In this document: piece after piece, positions 22,117-47,031 of the stretch | Position numbering within the stretch: the stretch's first letter is position 1 | How the letters are laid out: the number at the start of each line of letters is the position of its first letter | Origin: Branchiostoma floridae | Lineage: Eukaryota; Chordata; Leptocardii; Amphioxiformes; Branchiostomatidae | DNA: 64,000 nt | Direction: 5' to 3' | Assembly: GCF_000003815.2 (NCBI RefSeq) | Contig: NC_049992.1 | Span: forward strand, 15,662,391 to 15,726,390 | Notes under the pieces: model-generated | Told to the model about the DNA's origin: nothing | Databases searched by the model: none | What the model saw: the letters and a program-made list of their open reading frames with translations, nothing else | Made by a program: the position numbers and the translations under genes

Positions 22117-22766
22117 TGCCGCAGTGTAGTAGTTGTTGTAATGTTAACAACGGTTGACCCTGGAAGAAAATAAAACAACGACTCTCGGCATCTTTTTATC
22201 CAAATGATTTAATCATATATAATCTGTGCCGCTTCTAAATATAATTGCAATTTTTGAGGGTTGGATTGGACGTTCATTTAATATCATATCATGACCTTTC
22301 ACTCAACATTTCCTCACCGTGAGTCAACATCCGTAAACATTGATTTACGATAGATATGAAATATCCACAGTAAATTCAATATGTCCTAGCGTGAAACATC
22401 CGAACATCTGTGCTGTCGTTCATCTACTGGCCATCAAATTAATGTTCCAAGCATTTGTGTCTTCTTGTGACCGTTTCATGATCATGATTTCTTTCAACCA
22501 AGGAGGTGATGCAATCTCCCATCTTACACCTTACATGAGACAGGTGAATAGGCATCTGTCGTTTGTAAGGCAATTTCCAAAGTAATACTGGTACCCTTTC
22601 TCCAACTATGAAATATTATGCAGCAAAATAAAGACCAGCCTACATACCCATAGCACCGACGGCTGTCATCTGACACCTGATACCTTTATTTAATCTGGCA
22701 GCTGCGGTCAGAAGTGACGGACCTCAACTCTCGCGAGACTACGACAAGTACGAGAAGAGAAACAAC
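22117..22766. promoter_or_regulatory. Shared promoter region of D2HGDH and CPSF3
   Basis: 650 bp between the two divergent start codons. The perfect palindrome TCTCGCGAGA lies at 22729-22738, 28 bp before the CPSF3 ATG. This motif is known from TATA-less housekeeping promoters and is reported as a BANP (and Kaiso-like) site. The CPSF3 start itself sits in AACATGGCGGCC, a YY1-type word. I saw no TATA box at the CPSF3 side. The D2HGDH side shows no clear motif. Confidence 0.65.
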
Positions 22767-34728
<11,962 letters not shown>

Positions 34729-36162
34729 TCAACACAATCCTTCATTCCAAATTCTACATAATCCTTTAAGAAAGGCTATTCTCAAGACGACAACTTGATT
34801 TGTTTTTCATGCAGTGTTGAAATGTATTCTTATCACTAGCTCTTCCAATTGATGTTACACTGTATTTGTGTCAAAGGTTTTTCCTGGAAAGCATAGTTTA
34901 TGTGAAAGTATTCTGTGTATACACTTTATGTAATGTTGTCCACTTAACTATTTGAAAATGGAAAATGGAAGTGTGTTAATGGAAGCATTTATGTTAACTA
35001 TAACTGTTAACATCCTTGGTATTATGTGTATATGTTAGGCTACGAGATTTTGACCTATATGGCCATTATTTATATATAGACAAACATGGTATCTTTTAAG
35101 AGCTTATGTCAGATACCTTTGTGCTTTTAAGATTTAGAGCTGTTACACAACTTAGCTTAGGTTAGGAAACCCTTGCCACAAAGTCTATTGAAGTTGAAGT
35201 CCTTGGAATCTTTTGTACAAAATAAACATTTTCTTTGACTTACGACTTGTCATCGAGTACAAGTATTTTGGACTGTATTTAAATAGAAACTTGAAAATGA
35301 AGTTAGATTTTACTTTCTTTTTGCTTTGCCTATTCTACAGAAAGATTCACACAAATTATTATGTTATTGACAATTTTAATGATGAAATGAACATCCCTTC
35401 TATACATGACATGGATACACAATATTATGATTTCTTTTATGCAGATAAACTTAGCAATGACTACACCAGATAGACTTCAGGTATCCATATTATTAACCAA
35501 ATCACAGGTACCTTCTGTAACTTGTTCACACTGTAAAAACACTGTGAGCTTGTACATGGTTGTGAAGTCTGCCTGGTGTAGCCAACATGCGGATTTACAA
35601 TAATTCCAGACTTTGTACATCAGTCTTCTCACAAACTTCTTCCTTTCGACGACCTCATTTCTTGCTCTTCTGTCATAAACTCGAATTAACCCAAAATACA
35701 GACTTTCTGAGTTGACTTTTCAACATCACAGAACCTTTACAGCTTTGCTTTCTTTTCAATCGCCTACCCCTTCAACCTTTACATGTAACTCTCTCTTAAC
35801 ATCTTTCATTTCTAACCATTATTTGTTTGATACTTCCTCTCTATTATCTGTCACTATCTCTTGGTCACTCACATCTGCAGCAAATATTTCATGACCTACT
35901 GTGGGAATTTTAAGGATGAAGTATGATACAACAATACAGTATTTCCTTCATAAGCTTTAACAACACAGTGCCCTAAATGCCATAAAATAAGTGAGCAAAA
36001 ACGAAGCAAATAATCTACTATGTGCAGCTTGTACTCACATATAATACGCATGTAAGATCTTCCTATAAAATCGTTGCATCAGGACACCAGCCTGAAAGAA
36101 TTACCGCTAAGCGTTTGTTCTGCATAGGATATGTAAGGCGTGTTGCTACACTTCCACTTTGA
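34729..36162. other. CPSF3 3' UTR and convergent intergenic region
   Basis: The CPSF3 3' UTR runs to about 35240. The rest, up to the Kelch-gene stop codon, shows no exon. A clear poly(A) signal for the Kelch gene was not found on the minus strand. Confidence 0.6.
35221..35226 (+). terminator. Poly(A) signal of CPSF3
   Basis: AATAAA about 490 bp after the CPSF3 stop codon; the first canonical one seen downstream. Confidence 0.7.
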
Positions 36163-39100
36163 CTATTCCTCTTCGTCCTTGTGTTCTACCTTCTTGAGTA
36201 TGCTGACGCACCAGTGGTAACACCTGGGCTCCGGTAGCGAGCCGGAGTACGCCCATTTGTCGTACGTCGGGTCATAACACTCGATCAAGTTCGACTCTGC
36301 CAACTCTCCGAAGCCGCCCGATACGAATATCTTCCCGTCGATGACACAAACGCTGCCGCTTGAGTGCATAGCTTTCATCGGTGCAACCTCCACCCACTGG
36401 TTCGCGATTGGGTCGTACGCATCCACTTCCTTAGAGTCGTCCCGTAGGTAGTATATCAGCCCGTTTAGCGTGATTGACTGCGGTACTTGGGACCATTCAG
36501 GCATGACGGAATTGTCGATAAAGTTCCACGTGTCTGTCGAAGGGTCGAAACATTGGAACAGGATCTTCTCACTTCCCTGGGACCTGCCGTTCACGTACAG
36601 CTTCCCTCTGCAAGCCGCCACCGTGAAGTCATTCATGGCTTTTATCATCGACTGGACCTGAGAAGATACAGGTATTAGAAGCAACTAAGTTGTGGCAACG
36701 AAAGACAAGAGCTGTACATAGTCAAAGCAAGGAGGTTAAAAAGACCTTTCAACCTCCTTGGTCAAAGCATAAAACAGTGCGTCCTGACTATCAAATACAA
36801 TGTAAGGAAACTGTTTTATTTTTAATCTCAATGCAAATATTCCACTGGCAAGACAGAATCAATGGGCCAAAACAGCATCCATTTGACAACCGGTGACTCA
36901 CAAACACTGTCTTTTCCTATGTTACGATTCTGTCGCTAGATCTGCTTGGTCAAGTTATCGTTTGAGAAGTCTTCAAGACAACAGACAGAAGAAGGAAGTA
37001 TTCACCTCTTCCCACGAGTTAGAGAACGGATCATATCTCTCCACATCCGCCACCGGCCCGTTGATGTCCGTCCCGCCCAGTAGGTAGATCTGTCCGTGTA
37101 GCACCACGGTCGCGCGGCACTTGTACGACTTCAGCATGGGCGCCATGGTCATCCAGCGGTCCGACTGGGTACTGTACTTCCACGTGGTGGCACAGCCGTC
37201 GCTCGTGATGGTCTCGTCTGTCGTTCCTGTCACGTAAATGTCGTTTCCAAGGGCAACAACTGCATATCTGGAGATAGACAGCAGATAGACGACATTACTT
37301 AGATGAACATATTCGTAATCTTATATCACTTTAACTTTTACACACATGTAATAATCTGTGAAGTATTACATGTAGGCAGAAATCTATCTGCAGTTCAATG
37401 TAAAGATTCCTTAGATACAGCACTAGGACAGATGTGCAACAGCTTTTACCTTTTATGAAACTCTTTCCTTGATAAGTATTTCCCTCTCGAATACAATCAA
37501 TCCATAAGCATTCTAGACCAATGTTCTTCGTGATTTTCTAGCACAATAAGCTATATGGTTGGGTACCCAGAATTGGTATCTTGGCGTTACACTGAGCAAT
37601 CTTGTACAAAAAAAGAAGACCAAGCTGCATATGCATATAGAGAAGAAGATGACTTCTGTACCCTTCCCTGTTGTATTCCGGTAAGTCTGAGAGTGTGTGC
37701 CAGGCGTTGTTCTTCGGGTCGTAACAGTCCACCTTCGCCAGCTTGGTGTCCCCTCCACTGCACCCGCCCACCACTACCATCGCCTCCGAGATGTCAAAGC
37801 ATGGGCGGGGCTTCATCCGGATGTTCGGGTTATCTGAGGTGAAGAGATTTAATATTCCTTATCAGGTAACGTCGATGTGTGTTTACTACATATGCAGCTT
37901 GATAAGCTCCACTTTGGAACGGATACAACCAAGGTATAACTTCCTTGATGAAACACATTTTAATGCAAGTTCTTCGATACATTTTGCCTCTTCAGTTGTG
38001 TCTTTGGTAGACCTATCGACACATTTTCACTGTGGCAGTCACACCAAAATGCCTTAGATACGTAACGTTACGAGCGGTGCATTATTTCAAACCATGTGAC
38101 AGTTCCTAGCTTGATATTTATGATGATACCACTTTTGCACAACTTCAACACTTGTGTAATAGCCTCCATAGCAGGCCCAGTAGGCATTTTCCGTGTGCGT
38201 TTTTTTGTGTGTCACAATACACTTTTGCTGTCCATTTCTTTTTGTACAGGGTCGTTTGTGCTGCCGATCGGCTACTATTGTAAGTACTTCTGTGCTACCA
38301 AAAGCTCCTTGTTGCTACCCATTCCTCCCCAGATAAGAGAGGTCCTGCTCTACCAAAAGCTCCTTGGTGCTACCCATTCCTCCCCAGATAAGAGAGTACC
38401 TGCTCTGTCGTAGTCGAAGACGTGGTAGCGGCGCGCCTCCTGCACCAGCTCCATACAGGCGGGAGAGGACAGGATGAGCGGCTCTGTCTCCACCTTAGCT
38501 ACCAGGTACCGCGGGTTGATGAACGGCAGGCGCACGTGCTCCAACACCTTGTGTAAGATGCTAAGCCTAAGGATGGAGGAGAATAAGACGTTTTGTTGTT
38601 ATTGCTGTCGTTTTGTTCTTGCAGCTAGTTTGTACTTCCGTTGCCCCTTTTAGACTATAAACTGTTCCTGGCCTCTATCACACAGCAGAAACATCAGTCA
38701 GCCGGGCTCTAAATGTCATTTTTGGCAGTAACGTTTAACTTAGTATTCTCGATCATCGCACGATTTTTGCAGATCGGCCGATGCTCGCATGTCAATGAGC
38801 TCAGCCCAATGAGATGCTGTAGTAGAGTATAGTTTTGGGGAAAATACGCTTGAGAGCCTCTAAAGGTTTAGAAATTTGGCGACCTTCTGGCGATCAATAG
38901 ACATGGCTGAAGCTCGTTAACTGTGTGACATGGGCTTTTAAAGACATCTTTACGACTACTTTTTGTCTTAGACAATTTAAGTCGTACTACAATGAGGTGG
39001 AACTCTCTGATTAGGATAGTAGAGTTTCCTTCAGAGCTTCTATGCGTCATATGTAGCTGACGTAGGTGGCGCTTTAATACTTTGCGGCAATAACACAATC

Positions 39101-42100
39101 CCAAACCTGACTATTAAAGTCTGTACCCCCCTTGCCACGGTTGATAAGTAGACTTCCTTATCCAGAATGCTGGTAACTGGTTGTGTAAAATAAAAAGTCT
39201 ACTTTAGTATGACCTACCAAGCTGCAAATGAAATTGTTTCCGGATCTCTGATTATGGTTAAAGGACAGCAGAATATCCACCCGTACCTGTTGTCCACGTC
39301 GGCGCGAACCCACTGCATGACGGACTCGTACACCTGCTCCTCCTTGTCGATCTGCAGGTTGACGTCAGAGATGTACTCCACCAATCTCTCCTGGGTGACC
39401 TGGGGACGAGACTTCCATTCTTCAGAATCATGTATGTACTATACATGCAATCTCCCAATCGCCCAACTGAAGCATAAAACATGCGTCACAATTCAAGCCG
39501 AATTTTTAGATCGAATGTAGCTGGCCGAAAATCTGTCCCATCACAAGTTGGGCTGGGATCGGCGTTTCATTCCGGAAAGTTTAAGTTACTGTCTTTTTTT
39601 GCATTTTTGGTGCACAGCTAACATCACACGGAGGTTTAGATTCCAATGGACGAGCTGGTAAAAATGGCCCGAAGCCCTAGTAATCGTCAGGATTTGGCTG
39701 AAAATACCCATTTCATTTGTCACGTCGGCCTAGCTCTTGTGACGGAGATTCTATCACGCACGTTGGCCCGTATTTTCAGACATTCTTTCAATATCTCTAC
39801 ATATAAAGCGTTATATCGTGCCAAACATCAACAAAATAATCTGAGAGTTTTCATAAGAATATTTTCCTAGTTGCCGACTATGTATTTGTTAAGACAACTT
39901 ACCTGTAAAAATTCCCCGGAAGTCTGGAACACCTCCAGGAAGTTATCTATGACGAACTCCTTGGCGAGTTCGGACAGCTCGGTGCAGTTGTGCGCCTCTG
40001 CGAACTCGTGAAAGCCGAGCACGTTACTGGCGTCTATCCTCTGCTGGAGGTACCGGCTGCACGCCTCGCGAACCGTGCCGAACTGGAACAGGTTAGCCGC
40101 CTCCAGAAGCGCTTCAACGTTCTTCTGGGTGATGTCCACTCGGCCTAGGTAAGGACGGAAAACAGGCTGTAGTCGCAGTAAATATGAGAGCAAATCAAGA
40201 GAGAAATGTTTAAACAATAATCTTCAGGTGGTTTTAATGTTGGTGTTTTAAATAGATTAAAAAAAAAAGATTTATGTATACTAGTATGCAGAGGACTACA
40301 GAATGGCTGTTACTCAAGCAGACTAACGTTTCATGTTGCATAAATGACCTTTCTTACACTACGTTTCACCAAGTTTCCAAAATCTATCAATTTGCTTGGG
40401 TAATTGCTATTAGTAAATGTATCTTGCGTATCGTGTCTAACCTTCATCGACACATAGAAGACTGGATGTTTTAGAGTCTTCTATAGAGTTTAAATTTCGA
40501 CAATGTAGATTATATATTCTAGGCACATGTCTACCAACACTACACGAAGCTATGAGGTGTATACTATCGATATATACTGTTAATTTTGTCACAAACGTGA
40601 TGCCAACTTTACCGGTGTAGGAGAACTCCAGGAGCAGCTCCATGATGTCCTCAGACACGGAGTGGATGACGATCTTGGTGGCGAGACTCTCGCGCAGTTC
40701 TCCGGAGAACATCGCCTTAAAGTAGCTACTAGCCGACGCAAGGACCACCTAAATTAAGAATGAAGAAAGAGTATTTATTTTTCAGGCATTCGTGGTTAGA
40801 AGAATGGTGCACAAACTACAGAATATAGGACGAACTAACCATACGCGTTTCAAGTATAGTGGAATAACATAAATGAAACGTTGTCATGTCTTCGTTTTTG
40901 TCTTCTTGTTCTTCTTTCCGTTTCCCACGTACGTTTCAGGTATCGTTTACATACCAACGCTTACGATGGGGCGACAGGATCTTAACCCACGTGCACGCCT
41001 TCATCTGCGATATGTTCTAACGTTTTGTCTTTTGAATACTCCAACACAGATCCGTTAGACAACAACACATACTTAAGTACTCTCCCTGCTATTATAAAGT
41101 CAATCTCTGGCAAAGAACCAGATCTGAATGCCCTGCTAACATTTTTCAGACGACCCATATCAACTGAACTTTATAACTCTATACCCGCTGGAGTTGAAGT
41201 GTAGATAATTAGTACATCCTACCCTGTGGCATGGGAACTCGGTGGCCCCCACACAGATGATGACGTCAGAGAACCGGCATTCCTTGCGCAGCTCCTGTAG
41301 TCCCGACATAAGATGGTCGGGATGTCCCGTGTCTTGGAACGTGAAGACGTCTTCTTCGTTCGTCATCTTCTTCTGCTGCGATGCACCCGACAATGTGGAA
41401 GTCTCAGAGTTCAGTGTGTTCAGCAGTTTCTTGTGGTTCTCCTGTATCAGAAAAAAAGGAATCTGTTCAACAATATTGACGTCATCTTTAATTTAACCCA
41501 ATCAGCAGTCGGCTGTCCAAGTCATCCTTGTACACGCTTCCTGAATGAAAGAAATATCAAATTAATTTTCTTGCGTCACATAACGGGTAAACCATACTAT
41601 TCTATGAGGGAAAATCACGATTCTCTTAAAATCTGAAAGGCTGCTTCAGGTTCCGTACACTTCACAAAATAGACTGTATGCATGCGGGTCCATTATTTGT
41701 TTGTGGGGAAAAGGTCTTCTTTGGAACATACGGACATGTCAAGAACCACAATGACATTGTACTTATTGTCCAATAGAATCAACAAGCGTGCCTATCTATA
41801 TGTATTCAAGGGTCGCAATTCTGTCACTCTCTATATGACCAGGCAAAAATTGAACACCACAGCAGAAGTAATTTTTAAAACTTACTGGCAAAACGCAAGT
41901 CGCAAAATTTCACAATCAAAACAAACTTGTAGCACCACAACGTGCATGGTTCGACATTATAAAAGTTGAACTTAGCACGTCATAACACCAAACTGGACAG
42001 TGTAAAACCTACAGTGTTAGTAGCGTTACTAGAGACCCAGTTCGTCAATCTTGTTTGTACGCCTCCCATATAGAAATTCCCAGAGTGTTGTTTGGCCCGA

Positions 42101-45100
42101 CTACACAGCCGTGAACCACACTCTGAAACATAACACAAGGCATAACAAACGTCACACAAGTTTACCGACGACGCTTTCCCACTGCGAAGACGTCGCCTGG
42201 ACGACGGGCCATATCCAGGAAGATGTAGAAATCCAAACATAATTATATACGTCTTATATCTTCAAGACGTTCAACTGAAAACAAGTCTTGAATCTGCTAC
42301 ATCTCAGAAGCAACTGCGACACGAAGAGATGGGGTCTTATTGGGAGCTAGATTTCGGCATGCACAAGCAAATATTTGAGTTGGACGGACGTTTAGATTAC
42401 AGCCGGACTGAGCGTGTTACTCCGTCATGAGAGTCCAGAGAGGTCCCTTGCTGAATATTTTCACGAGCTTCGGATATTTGAGTCTCCTTTACAGTCTGAC
42501 GTGAACAAAGTCAAAGGTTTGCTGCCTCAAAAGTGCTAATTGAAGCTTTAGAATATCTTTCCTCAGTGTCTTTCCATTGCAGAAATTGGCAAAAATGTTA
42601 AAGTACAGACAGTAATTGATAGTTAAATTAGACGCCCCGTAAAGAGTCTATCATTTGTGTCTATATTAAAAGAAAAGTTGTCAATATCTCATTGAAACAA
42701 GCAAGAACTGGCATCTCAGTGAAACAAACTGAAATTTATTACCAATGACGTAGCCAAGACGACCAAAGCATGAAATGGTAATCCTATATGAGGACATATT
42801 GAACCTTGACCTTTTGGCGTTTATGGTAATGTAAAGCAGCATTGAAAATGTCTAAACGTCTTGTGACTATTACTCACTAATGTTTCTGCGTCACTTCGTA
42901 AAAACACAACAAATAAATAGGTTCGACAACATCCTCAATGAATAATAAATACCTCGTAAGTCGTCAGCATCACAAAAACAACAACAATTTGTAGCCGTAC
43001 GGTTGAATAATATTTGTGCGTGATACGTCTACAAGCAATACTCAGTGAGAAGAAGAAATTTTGAATCTGTGACGTATCGAAAAGAGTTGTTTACAAACGC
43101 TTTCCTTCTCTCTCCACATCCCAGATGAGCTGGGTCAGGCCGGACAATGTCAGTCTCGCGAGGAACGCGACACACAACTATCCCAGACGGGGACCGATCA
43201 GCTGTGTAGGCATCGCAGTGTCTCTGGCTAAACCCTATACCCCACCCCTGTAACTCATTGAACAGCCCCTAAGCTTCATCACAGGAACAGGATTGGGTTA
43301 TAAAGAGGAGACCAACACTTCCCATATTTGACACGAGTTGCGTCATAGTTGGAACCAGAGTCGTGCCATGGGATGGCGCACGCTGAAATGGTCTAACGAG
43401 GGGAGAACCAAGTACAATGTATTACGAAATGTACCACAGGCGAAATGAGTGCAATCCAATACAATGTATCCCCAATTAGAAAATTACATGTGTCTGCCAT
43501 GTCGTCATTTGGAAACATTTACACAACGATTTGACTCAATAGAATCGATATAGAACAGAAGCTATACGGACAGGGACTACTATTGTGCATCAAACCTGCA
43601 CATATATTGCCCTGTACGTGCCCTAAAAGCGTTCCCAACAGTGCCTCGCCACTCGCCCATTTAGAATAGGTAACCGTATCTCATCAACCCAAGCTGACAA
43701 GAAGGTCAAGAGCAACATCTACTCCTAAACCTAGAATTGAACCCTAAAGCTATAGTTTGGTTTTACATTGTCTGGAAGACCAGATAGGCAGATACCCGTG
43801 CACATTACGGAATGGACGGTCCCCTTCTGCGTCGGATACGTGTTTAGGGACCTGGCAGTCATCGACTTAGACAAACATTGACAAAAATAAAACCCATTCA
43901 TAGAAGACTTACAAATGATAAAAAACGACAGAGTGACGTTTGCAAACCATTCGTCTATGAGAATTATCGGGTGGTATTTAGAACATACACGTCAAATATC
44001 TGCGCCGAATATTTGGTCTGTGCTAGTCTGTCCACAACTTTACAACGGACCACACCGTCACTCCGACACTCTATGTTTGTTCAGGCTCATGAGAGTTTGA
44101 CGTTCAGAAATGTATCAGTTTTGCCTGAATAATGTACTTACAGATGTAACAACGCCACGTACAAAACCGCTACTTTGCTGGCCGCCTCTGTTGATGTCTT
44201 CCTCGGAAAATTCTGGGCCGACGGAGACTCAGCTGTCCGCGTCACTCACGACGTCAGAGAACGTCACCGCAGCCAAACAAACAAAATCACTTTCTGCCGT
44301 CGGAGTAAAAAGAAAAACCTCAATCTCTTGAATAAACTTTACCAAAACGTTCCTCCATTAAATCAGCCGTGTATCTGCCGCCCCAAAATCATTAAATATA
44401 CAAAGATAGCCTTGACTATCTATAGGTTACTAGTATTATCATCTAATAATGTGAGAGATGCCTGACTTGCCCTTCCTTGCTCCCTTGTTATCGCATACTG
44501 TTGTTCACTATGTTGAGGTCATAACAGTATACTATTACAGAGTTTGACGGGGTACTTTTCGTTTTCTGTTTATCTAGGTACATAGGATAGAAATATTTGT
44601 ACCATTCACAGCATGCGTTTTCCTGTCACGATATCCAGTAGAAATATAATACAATGTTTTGAGCTAGTATTTTGTTCTTGTTTATCTATTTACTGTCTTC
44701 ATTTATGTAACAAGTTGCCTTATATTGAAGAGACACCTGAGAAGACAGGAACATTGTTTTCCAATACGGTCGTGAGGCTTGATTAAAATATCAACAAATG
44801 GGATGTATGTATCACACAGACGATCAGTTATGCATTCATGATGGCCACTTTAACAGTGTCCAGTGCTGAGAAAGGAACCAGTGACATTTGCTTCGTGATA
44901 AACAGACGGAAGAGACAAGAAATGGTGGTGTCAAAAGCTTGAAAAAATACTTCCAGTTTTACGTTTTAGTAAGTAAGGTTGGAAGTAGCTTCTTGGCTCA
45001 ACAGCTACCGCTATGCTTCCTGCGTCTTTTCGACTCTGTGCATCAAAAATATTAGTATGTTAATATATTGTGTAAGTTGTTACTTTTGAAGCACATGTAA

Positions 45101-45995
45101 AAAATGTACGCACACGACATACCCTACGGCAATCGTCTGCCTAACTCATGGTGTTCGGTCGTGGGGAAATGTGGTGACCAGACAAGTGCTTAACGTTAAT
45201 ACTGCCTCGTAAAATGTACTATGTTATATGGCACAAAGGAAGCGCCAACTTGTGGCTATTTTACGTATTGCAAGCTGCAGGCAATGCGCCATAGAAATAT
45301 CCAGAGCAATGGACGGGTACGATTTGGTAGCCTATGATACCGATGCGCAAAAGAGAATGCGTCAACAAGGTCATAACTGGCACAAACAAACCTTTAACAC
45401 GAAAAAGCACTAGTAAAAACTCTGTCTACGCCAAGAACCAACCGTCCTAAATACCGATGCAGGATCAACCAACATACCAATGACGGACATCATCATACAG
45501 ACTATAGGATGAAACAAAAATTCATTTGCAGAAACGAACTCTTTTTCTTCAGAGCTGTGATTTGTGCAAGCATAGAAAGCAACTTTCTGATATGACGATG
45601 GCAGGGCTTTAACAATTCGACCTTGTCCTTCGGGCTAGTTACAGAAATAACAACCCTGGCTAATATTACATGAGAGGCAACAAAACAGACAAATGACCAC
45701 CCAAACTTAAATATGTTCTTTCACATTCATCCCTTAACAGTTCCAGATGTGATATTCTACGCCCAGCAGCTGAGCTTTTCTACTTATTCAATGACTGGAG
45801 TGATATAATTAACTTACTTCGGACACACAGTATACAAATTGATGTTGCGTCATAAAAAAATGGCGATTCCTTGTTAATAGCGCTTTTAGTGGGAAAACGT
45901 CGCAACACGAAATGAAAAACATGTTCTGGACTTACTTGAGGAATTACGAAGACATCGTAGACGGTTTGCTCGCCCCAGAAAAAGTCTCCACTCAT
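36163..45995 (-). CDS. BTB-BACK-Kelch protein (KLHL24/35-like)
   Basis: Probable substrate adaptor of a Cullin-3 ubiquitin ligase. Coding exons: 45995-45936 (inferred first exon), 41441-41223, 40748-40613, 40144-39903, 39399-39287, 38566-38400, 37833-37662, 37267-37006, 36657-36163. Phases close, giving 621 aa. The BTB domain starts at residue 77 (FSDVIICVGATEFPCHR) and runs to about 175. The BACK domain covers about 180-300 (LQIDKEEQVYESVMQWV, HVRLPFINPRYL). The rest is a Kelch propeller with blades such as VVVGGCSGGD, YLLGGTDINGPVADVERYD and FVSGGFGELAESNLIECYD. Two blades lack the usual double glycine (YVNGRSQG, YYLRDDSKE). The wording is closest to KLHL24/KLHL35, but amphioxus has many KLHL genes, so orthology is not claimed. 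The first exon rests on phase fit and a GTAAGT donor only; an ATG within exon 2 (MTNEEDV) is an alternative start. Confidence 0.85.
36728..36761. repeat. Small hairpin CAAGGAGGTT, copy 3
   Basis: GCAAGGAGGTTAAAAAGACC then TTTCAACCTCCTTG, in a Kelch-gene intron. Third member of the set at 10277 and 19489. Confidence 0.6.
38150..38280. repeat. Dispersed repeat related to 20247-20431
   Basis: AATAGCCTCCATAGCAGGC and TTTTGCTGTCCATTTCTTTT match the element in D2HGDH intron 2. Lies in a Kelch-gene intron. Confidence 0.55.
38295..38404. repeat. 55-bp tandem duplication over a splice donor
   Basis: Two units, 38295-38349 and 38350-38404, nearly identical. Unit two contains the last five coding bases of the Kelch-gene exon 38566-38400 and its donor GTACTCTC (minus strand). 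In unit one the same place reads GACCTCTC, so the duplicate donor is broken. Confidence 0.9.
39035..39140. repeat. Dispersed repeat, copy in Kelch-gene intron
   Basis: Diverged copy of 31585-31705: CATATGTAGCTGACGTAGGT, then AACACAATCCC and GTCTGTACCCCC. Confidence 0.6.
41442..44141. other. Kelch-gene first intron, part, no other gene seen
   Basis: No additional exon could be supported on either strand. Open stretches here are short and lack domain features. Confidence 0.5.
44142..44331 (-). promoter_or_regulatory. Candidate alternative 5' exon and promoter of the Kelch gene
   Basis: GC-rich for the neighbourhood, with CRE-like words (TGACGTC, GTGAGTGACGC). It ends on the minus strand in a consensus donor (ACATCT then GTAAGTACATT, cut after 44142). 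It could splice to the exon at 41441, where MTNEEDV would be the start. On the plus strand the same DNA reads a serine/threonine-rich 45-codon frame (MSSSENSGPTETQLSASL...), which I consider a shadow. Confidence 0.35.
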
Positions 45996-47031
45996 GCCTT
46001 AGGAGGACGCTACTAGTACATCATATCGTCACGAATAGATTCTATATAGGGGATGTGCCATTTTCTGCCAAGGGGTGCTGAAATCAAATCGAGGACAGTG
46101 ACATGGCTAGAGAAGTCCTCGAGTTCCTTTGAAATACATGTGATGATTGTTTTAAATTCTGCAAGAGTCTCGACAATATAGTTGCATATTCCATCAGCGG
46201 TCCACTCGGAGTGGCTCATAGGCCAAAAGTTGTATGTAAACCACATTTACCACATTAAAATGTATTTTAAAAATCTGATACGTAAGCGTAGTGGTCCTAC
46301 TTTATGGCCTTGGATATATTTCTAAAGCATCTGCTTCTGTACGATTTCTGTATGTTAGGTATTGTCAATGCTGCCATAGCATATATATTATACGTGCATT
46401 CAACACTGACTGCAGCTGCTACTCAAGTCCAGTGAACTATCAAAAGTGACCGAAGGAAGACTTTCCGTAGCTCATGTGTGTACACTGAAGGTAACAAGAA
46501 TTCACAACTGACTCCCCCCCTTTAAACCGAGCATTTCATGATGACCTAAACGGAGGCGCGGATTCTTAAATATGTAGGTCGTAAAAATCTAGGTCAACGA
46601 GGAAAACATCTGTTAAATTTATGAAACACTTTCATATTGAATTAATCGATTCGCTCAACAAGTTTAAGCTAGTTTTATTAGTAATTCAGCATTTCTGTCG
46701 TAAATCAAAGTGTGTGAATTTTTTGTGAGCTGTTCTGTTAACGTTTATAGTACAGTATTACATTTTCCTACTGCCGTCAATCATTCACTCAAACTCAAAG
46801 CTGTAACGTTACTTATTGTCGTATTGAAACAAGTCGCTAGATGTCGTCATGCATCTGATATTTCTACGAATAAACACAGAATACTGAACAGAAATTAAGG
46901 AAATAAGTACGCATAAAAGAAAATAAGGACCTGTATGTTTATCTGCTAAAACATTTACATAAATCTGTACTTCTTCCTATTATGTGAATCTTTGCCCAAA
47001 TAGTCCACTACATGCGGGATCATAAACAAAG
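45996..47031. promoter_or_regulatory. Divergent promoter region, Kelch gene and GTF2H2
   Basis: 1 kb between the inferred Kelch-gene ATG and the GTF2H2 ATG. The GTF2H2 start lies in AAAGATGGCGGAC, a YY1-type word. No TATA box seen near it. A 77-codon minus-strand frame (46246-46013) ends just before the Kelch-gene ATG and probably lies in its 5' UTR or is chance. Confidence 0.45.

Noticed and set aside
46013..46246. A 77-codon minus-strand frame
   Set aside because: Ends in a stop before the Kelch-gene ATG. No domain, donor or family match; likely 5' UTR or chance.
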